A stretch of DNA of 25,241 nt from Giesbergeria sp. GTDB lineage: Bacteria; Pseudomonadota; Gammaproteobacteria; Burkholderiales; Burkholderiaceae_C. Shown here in pieces: positions 17,964 through 25,241 of this stretch (the first letter of the stretch is position 1; every line of letters starts with the position of its first letter). The position numbers and the translations under genes were made by a program. The notes under the pieces were generated by a model. That model was not told where the DNA came from, did no database searches, and saw only the letters and a program-made list of their open reading frames with translations. The stretch lies in NCBI GenBank assembly GCA_017987055.1, contig JAGNUJ010000007.1, positions 1 to 25,241 on the forward strand. Direction: 5' to 3'.

Positions 17964-19124
17964 ATGACCGACTCCACCCCCCGCGTCGCAATGGTGGCGG
18001 GCGAAACCTCGGGCGATTTGCTCGCTGGCTTGCTGCTCGATGGCCTGAAAAACGTCTGGCCGGAGGTGGCTGCCCACGGCATTGGCGGCGCGCAGATGGC
18101 CCAGCGCGGTTTTGCTGCGTGGTGGCCGAGCGAAAAATTGGCCGTCCACGGCTACAGCTTTGAGGTGCTGCGCCGCCTGCGCGAGATCATCGGCATCCGC
18201 AAACAACTGCGCACGCGCCTGTTGGCCGACAAGCCCGATGTGTTTATTGGCGTCGATGCGCCCGATTTCAATTTGGGGTTGGAAGCCGATTTGCGCGCTG
18301 CGGGCGTCAAAACCGTGCATTTTGTCTGCCCGTCGATTTGGGCGTGGCGTGCCGAGCGCATCGAAAAAATCCGCCGCAGCGTCGACCATGTGCTGTGCAT
18401 CTTTCCGTTTGAGCCGGAGTTGCTGGCGCGCCACGGCATTGCTGCCACTTACGTCGGTCACCCACTGGCGGCGGTGATACCGATGGAGCCGGACCGCGCA
18501 GCAGCCCGCAAACAACTGGGTTTGGCTGACGACGCCCCAGTGCTGGCGATTCTTCCCGGCAGCCGCCGCGCTGAGGTGCAATACATCACTTCAGGGTTTT
18601 TTCGGGCTGCAGCCCTTATACAGCGTGCGCTACCAGCTATCAAAATAATAGTTCCAGCGGTGCCGGCGCTGAAAGCGCGCATCGAGCACATCGCCCAGCA
18701 ATGCGGTTTGGGCGATGCGCTGCAGGTGGTGGCCGGCCAATCGCACACGGTTTTAGCCGCCTGCGATGTGACGCTGATTGCCAGCGGCACCGCCACGCTG
18801 GAGGCCGCGCTGTTCAAGCGCCCGATGGTGATTGGCTACCGCATGCACGCGCTGAGCTGGCGCCTGATGCGGCGCAAGCAGTTGCAGCCGTGGGTGGGGC
18901 TGCCGAATATTTTGTGCGGTGATTTCGTCGTGCCCGAGCTGATTCAAGATGCCGCCACGCCGCAAGCGCTGGCCGCCGCCGTGCTGCAATGGTTTGACGC
19001 GCGCCAGCACGACCCGCAGCGCCTCGCCGCGCTGCAAGAGCGCTTTACCGCCCTGCACCACAGCCTGCTGCGCAACACCCCCCAATTGGCCGCCGAGGCG
19101 ATTCGCAAAGTGATTTATGACTGA
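17964..19124 (+). CDS. lpxB: Lipid-A-disaccharide synthase
   Basis: Glycosyltransferase (family GT19) that joins UDP-diacylglucosamine and lipid X to the lipid A disaccharide at the inner face of the membrane. The 386 residues contain [13 protein letters not shown] (10-22), GVDAPDFN with Asp98 matching the catalytic Asp of E. coli Lpx[10 protein letters not shown] (121-129), LPGSRRAEV (197-205) and ASGTATLE (273-280). The ATG at 17964 lies 4 nt after the lpxA stop; there is no Shine-Dalgarno sequence, so translation is probably coupled. Residues 210-232 are encoded by an AT-rich block with rare ATA, CTA and CCA codons (repeat copy C), yet align without a gap to E. coli LpxB from memory. The stop overlaps rnhB by 8 nt. 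Confidence 0.96.
   Translation: MTDSTPRVAMVAGETSGDLLAGLLLDGLKNVWPEVAAHGIGGAQMAQRGFAAWWPSEKLAVHGYSFEVLRRLREIIGIRKQLRTRLLADKPDVFIGVDAPDFNLGLEADLRAAGVKTVHFVCPSIWAWRAERIEKIRRSVDHVLCIFPFEPELLARHGIAATYVGHPLAAVIPMEPDRAAARKQLGLADDAPVLAILPGSRRAEVQYITSGFFRAAALIQRALPAIKIIVPAVPALKARIEHIAQQCGLGDALQVVAGQSHTVLAACDVTLIASGTATLEAALFKRPMVIGYRMHALSWRLMRRKQLQPWVGLPNILCGDFVVPELIQDAATPQALAAAVLQWFDARQHDPQRLAALQERFTALHHSLLRNTPQLAAEAIRKVIYD
18594..18657 (+). repeat. Repeat copy C (inside lpxB)
   Basis: AT-rich segment in frame within lpxB. Positions 18634-18653 match 19959-19978 in the RNA methyltransferase gene at 19 of 20 bases, and GGGCTGCAGCCC (18604-18615) is a perfect 12-bp palindrome. It encodes part of the segment around PAIKIIV, against AAIKIVV in copy B, so the reading frame is the same. 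Confidence 0.65.
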
Positions 19125-19734
19125 ACAACACTCCCTGCCGTGGTACCCCGCCGGCTTGATGGCCGGGGTGGACGAGGCCGGGCGCGGCCCGTTGGCCGGG
19201 CCGGTGGTTGCAGCTGCCGTCATCTTGGACGAGCGCCAACCGATTGCCGGCTTGGGCGACTCGAAAAAACTCACCGCTGCCCGGCGCGAAGCGCTGTTTG
19301 ACGAAATCCGTGCCAAAGCGCTGTGCTGCAGCATTGCCGAAGCCAGCGTCGAAGAAATCGACCGCCTCAACATCTTGCAAGCCACGCTGCTGGCCATGCG
19401 CCGCGCGGTGCTGGGGCTGCGCTTGAAGCCGGTGATGGTGTTGGTCGATGGCAACCGCCTGCCGCTGCTGGACGTGCCGGCCGAAGCCATCGTCAAAGGC
19501 GATGCGCTGGTGCCGGCGATTTCGGCCGCCTCCATCTTGGCCAAAGTCCACCGCGACCGCTGGTGCGCACAGGTCGATAGCGACTACCCGGAATACGGCT
19601 TTGCCGGTCACAAAGGCTATGGCACCGCTGCGCATTTGGCCGCCCTGCGCGCGCATGGCGCGACGCCGCTGCACCGCAGCTCGTTTGCACCGGTGCGGGC
19701 GCAATTGCTGCTGCGCCCGCTTAACTCTGTTTGA
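19117..19734 (+). CDS. rnhB: Ribonuclease HII
   Basis: Cleaves RNA in RNA-DNA hybrids and single ribonucleotides embedded in DNA. The 205 residues contain [19 protein letters not shown] (17-35), which carries the first catalytic Asp-Glu pair (Asp19, Glu20), then [17 protein letters not shown], an acidic VDGN segment (about 111-114) and [26 protein letters not shown] typical of type II enzymes. The ATG overlaps the end of lpxB (ATGACTGA). Its position after lpxB is common in proteobacteria. Confidence 0.96.
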   Translation: MTEQHSLPWYPAGLMAGVDEAGRGPLAGPVVAAAVILDERQPIAGLGDSKKLTAARREALFDEIRAKALCCSIAEASVEEIDRLNILQATLLAMRRAVLGLRLKPVMVLVDGNRLPLLDVPAEAIVKGDALVPAISAASILAKVHRDRWCAQVDSDYPEYGFAGHKGYGTAAHLAALRAHGATPLHRSSFAPVRAQLLLRPLNSV

Positions 19735-19738
19735 CTGC

Positions 19739-20536
19739 ATGACCACACCCGCCATCACCCACATCCAGTCGCGTGACAACGTCTTTGTTAAAGACCTGCG
19801 CCGCCTAGCGCAAGACAGCAGCGCCTACCGCAAACAAGGCCGCGTCTGGTTGGAGGGCGATCACTTGTGCCGCGCCGCGCTGGCGCGAGGTTTAGTGCCC
19901 GCCATTGCGGTATTTTCAGAGTCTTTTTGGCCTCTAGCGCCCGTGCAGTATGCGCAAGCAGCTATCAAAATAGTAGTTTTGGCCGATGCGCTGTTTGCGT
20001 CTATCAGCGGACTGGAGTCACCCGCGCAGATGGGCTATCTGATGGACTTGCCGGCTACGCCAGCGCTGCAGCCGACACTGGCCGCAGTGGTGCTGGATCG
20101 GGTGCAGGACGCGGGCAACGTTGGCTCGATTTTGCGCAGCGCCGCCGCGTTCGGCTTTGGCCAAGTGCTGGCGCTCAAGGGTACGGCGGCGCTGTGGGCG
20201 CCCAAGGTGCTGCGTGCTGGCATGGGCGCGCATTTTGGCCTGCGACTGATCGAGGCTCTGGAGCCAGACGCACTGGCTGCGCTGCAAATGCCACTCATCA
20301 TCACCAGCTCGCACCAAGGCGCGCTAGTGCAGCACCAGTGCCTGCCGTGGCCGTGCGCTTGGGCGCTGGGCCACGAAGGCCAAGGCGTGGGCGAGGCGGT
20401 GGCGGCACGCGCGCAGCTGTCGGTGCGCATTGGCCAGCCGGGTGGCGAAGAGTCGCTCAACGTGGCGGCGGCGGCAGCGATTTGCTTGCACGCCAGCGCG
20501 GTGAGCGCTGCACCCGAGTCAACACTTGCCCATTGA
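19739..20536 (+). CDS. SpoU/TrmH-family RNA 2'-O-methyltransferase
   Basis: SAM-dependent methyltransferase of the SPOUT (alpha/beta knot) class, probably acting on rRNA or tRNA. The 265 residues have an N-terminal substrate-binding domain (about 8-105) and three SpoU motifs: LDRVQDAGNVGSILRSAAAFG (119-139, catalytic Arg in the N-x-G-x-x-x-R pattern), WALGHEGQGV (208-217) and SLNVAAAAAICL (239-250). The ATG at 19739 lies 4 nt after the rnhB stop; longer in-frame starts lie inside rnhB. Residues about 62-81 are encoded by an AT-rich block with TCT, CTA, ATA and GTA codons (repeat copy B). The target nucleotide cannot be told from sequence. Confidence 0.9.
   Translation: MTTPAITHIQSRDNVFVKDLRRLAQDSSAYRKQGRVWLEGDHLCRAALARGLVPAIAVFSESFWPLAPVQYAQAAIKIVVLADALFASISGLESPAQMGYLMDLPATPALQPTLAAVVLDRVQDAGNVGSILRSAAAFGFGQVLALKGTAALWAPKVLRAGMGAHFGLRLIEALEPDALAALQMPLIITSSHQGALVQHQCLPWPCAWALGHEGQGVGEAVAARAQLSVRIGQPGGEESLNVAAAAAICLHASAVSAAPESTLAH
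19924..19980 (+). repeat. Repeat copy B (inside the SpoU methyltransferase gene)
   Basis: The best link between copies. The left part, 19924-19940, matches intergenic copy A at 16 of 17 bases, and the right part, 19959-19978, matches copy C in lpxB at 19 of 20 bases. It is in frame, with the GCT codon at 19961 in the same register as copies C and D. Confidence 0.7.
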
Positions 20537-20557
20537 AAATCCGGGTTTTCCCGCAGA

Positions 20558-20597
20558 TAGGCCTCTACAGGTAAAGCGCCGCTGGCTATAATGGGCG
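20558..20597 (+). repeat. Possible repeat copy F (overlapping the carA promoter)
   Basis: TAGGCCTCTA (20558-20567) is identical to the start of copy A (5079-5088), and GGCTATAAT follows at roughly the spacing of the GCTAT element of the other copies. The middle is diverged, so membership is uncertain. Confidence 0.35.
20564..20592 (+). promoter_or_regulatory. Predicted sigma-70 promoter of carAB
   Basis: A perfect -10, TATAAT (20587-20592), lies 17 bp after TCTACA (20564-20569), which matches 4 of 6 bases of the -35 consensus. The predicted start is about 20598-20600, followed at once by five T (20600-20604). The leader to carA is about 116 nt. Confidence 0.7.
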
Positions 20598-20598
20598 G

Positions 20599-20715
20599 CT
20601 TTTTCCGCATCCCCATACGCCTAGCGCAGCCCCCAAGCCGACCCCCACAAAAGCTTTTGCAAGAGACTTGTCTCTGGCTACGCTGGGCGTAACCGTAACT
20701 AAACCGGAGTACCCA
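20599..20715 (+). promoter_or_regulatory. carA 5' leader with two palindromes
   Basis: The leader contains a perfect 12-bp palindrome CAAAAGCTTTTG (20648-20659) and a near neighbour AGAGAC-TT-GTCTCT (20662-20675), then the GGAG ribosome-binding site at 20705-20708. The palindromes could be operator sites for a dimeric regulator or RNA structure. I recognise no known operator such as an ArgR box. Confidence 0.4.
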
Positions 20716-21880
20716 GTGCTTTTGTCTCTACAGGGAACCTTCCCGCCCGCCATCTTGGCGCTCGCAGACGGCACGGTCTTTATCGGCAATTCGATTGGTG
20801 CCGCAGGCACCACCGTCGGCGAAGTGGTGTTCAACACCTCCATGACCGGCTACCAAGAAGTCCTCACCGACCCCAGCTACTGCCAGCAGATCGTGACGCT
20901 CACGTATCCGCACATTGGCAACTACGGGGTCAATGCCGAGGACGTCGAATCCCATAAAGTCCAAGCCGCAGGTCTGGTCATCAAAGACCTGCCGTTGCTG
21001 GTCAGCAACTTTCGCTCCACTGAAACCTTGTCCGCCTACTTGGTGCGCGAGGGGGCGGTGGCCATTGCCAACATCGACACCCGCCAGCTCACCCGTTTGC
21101 TGCGCAGCAAAGGCGCGCAAAACGGCGCCATCGTCGGCCTCGCTGCCGGCGAAGTCGTGACGCAACAGCGTATCGACCAAGCCATTGCCGCTGCCAAAGC
21201 CGCGCCGAATATGGCTGGCCTCGACTTGGCTAAGGTAGTCACCACCGACAAGTCCTACGAGTGGACGGAAACCGAATGGACGTTGGGTGAGGGCTACGGC
21301 CAGCAAACCGCGCCGCAGTTTCACGTCGTCGCCTATGACTTTGGCATCAAGCGCAACATCTTGCGCATGTTGGCCGAGCGCGGCTGCAAAGTCACCGTGG
21401 TGCCGGCGCAAACGCCTGCTGCTGAGGTGCTGGCGCTCAATCCCGATGGTGTGTTTTTGTCCAACGGCCCCGGCGACCCGGCACCGTGCACCTACGCCAT
21501 CGAGGCCGTGCGCACGCTGGTCGAAACCGGCCTGCCGATTTTTGGCATTTGCTTAGGCCACCAAATCATGGCTTTGGCTGCGGGTGCGACCACTTTCAAG
21601 ATGGCCCACAGCCACCACGGTGCCAACCACCCGGTCAAAGACATCAGTACCGGGCGCGTTTGCATCACCAGCCAAAACCACGGTTTTGCGGTCGAGCTGG
21701 ACACGCTGCCAGCGCATTTGCGCGCTACGCACCTGAGCCTGTTTGACGGCACCTTGCAAGGCTTGGAGCACACCCAGCACCCGGCGTTTAGCTTCCAAGG
21801 CCACCCTGAGGCTTCGCCCGGCGCGTCGGACATTGATACCCTGTTTGACCGCTTCACGGATTTGATGGAGAAAAACAAAA

Positions 21881-21888
<8 letters not shown>
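20716..21888 (+). CDS. carA: Carbamoyl phosphate synthase small subunit (glutaminase)
   Basis: Hydrolyses glutamine and channels ammonia to CarB to make carbamoyl phosphate for pyrimidines and arginine. The 390 residues comprise an N-terminal domain (about 1-160; [20 protein letters not shown]) and a class I glutamine amidotransferase domain (about 200-385) with nucleophile Cys279 in FGICLGHQ and His363/Glu365 in QGHPEASPG, each offset by 10 from E. coli Cys269, His353 and Glu355. I chose the GTG at 20716 because GGAG lies 7 nt upstream and the N-terminus then fits the family; an in-frame TTG at 20668 would add 16 residues. It overlaps carB by 8 nt. Confidence 0.96.
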
Positions 21889-25156
<3,268 letters not shown>

Positions 25157-25191
25157 GCTGAAACAAAAGCGGCATAATCGCCGCTGAATCA

Positions 25192-25227
25192 AAACCGCCG
25201 CGCGGCAACGTGCGGCGGTTTGCTTTT
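25192..25227 (+). terminator. Probable rho-independent terminator after carB
   Basis: AAACCGCCGC (25192-25201) pairs with GCGGCGGTTT (25212-25221), a perfect 10-bp stem with a 10-nt loop, then GCTTTTGG. The T-run is short. A smaller stem, GCGGC (25169-25173) with GCCGC (25180-25184), lies just before it. The rest of the window to 25241 shows no gene start. Confidence 0.6.
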
Positions 25228-25241
25228 GGGGCGTCGCAAAT

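Noticed and set aside
20535..20550. 16-bp near-palindrome (GAAAAT...GTTTTC) at the stop of the SpoU gene
   Set aside because: The stem is mostly A-T with a G-T pair and no T-tract after it, so it is a poor terminator; it may be chance.
25169..25184. CATAAT as a -10 for a gene beyond the window
   Set aside because: No acceptable -35 is found 16-18 bp upstream, and the bases sit in a small GC stem.

Overview
The window is core chromosome of a GC-rich betaproteobacterium. Gene order and protein sequences point to the Burkholderiales, most likely the family Comamonadaceae; I infer this from recalled similarity, not from a search. No tRNA or rRNA gene, CRISPR array, insertion sequence, prophage or defence island is visible.

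Left part, minus strand (1-5064). Reading right to left: a DadA-like FAD amino-acid dehydrogenase, then a large acyl-CoA-synthetase/GNAT fusion of the Pat/YfiQ protein-acetyltransferase type, then a bifunctional NAD(P)HX repair enzyme (NnrE-NnrD) cut off by the window edge. The last two are 17 nt apart and probably co-transcribed.

A 293-bp divergent gap (5065-5357) holds a hairpin repeat, an extended -10 promoter for rpsB and a structured rpsB leader.

Centre, plus strand (5358-20536). A long compact cluster follows: rpsB, tsf, pyrH, frr (translation and UMP kinase); uppS, cdsA, dxr (undecaprenyl, phospholipid and isoprenoid precursors); rseP, bamA, skp (envelope stress protease and outer-membrane protein assembly); lpxD, fabZ, lpxA, lpxB (lipid A and 3-hydroxyacyl supply); rnhB; and a SpoU/TrmH-type RNA methyltransferase. 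Most junctions from cdsA on are 30 nt or less, or overlap, so much of the cluster is probably one transcription unit coupling ribosome supply to envelope growth. Hairpins after rpsB (a good terminator) and after tsf (a weak one) probably step down expression into the rest.

Right part (20537-25241). carA-carB (carbamoyl phosphate synthase) have their own promoter, a leader with two palindromes, an 8-nt gene overlap and a probable terminator after carB.

The most unusual feature is not a gene. A family of AT-rich segments of about 50 bp recurs in the dadA/rpsB gap and inside lpxB, the RNA methyltransferase gene and dxr, with weaker relatives elsewhere in dxr and upstream of carA. The copies in genes lie on the coding strand in one reading frame, use codons rare in their surroundings, and at least in lpxB and dxr do not appear to change protein length. 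Other points worth checking are a phosphohistidine-type His kept in the Pat homologue, a bulky Phe at the LpxA acyl-ruler position, the rpsB leader, and a T-tract at the predicted carA transcription start.
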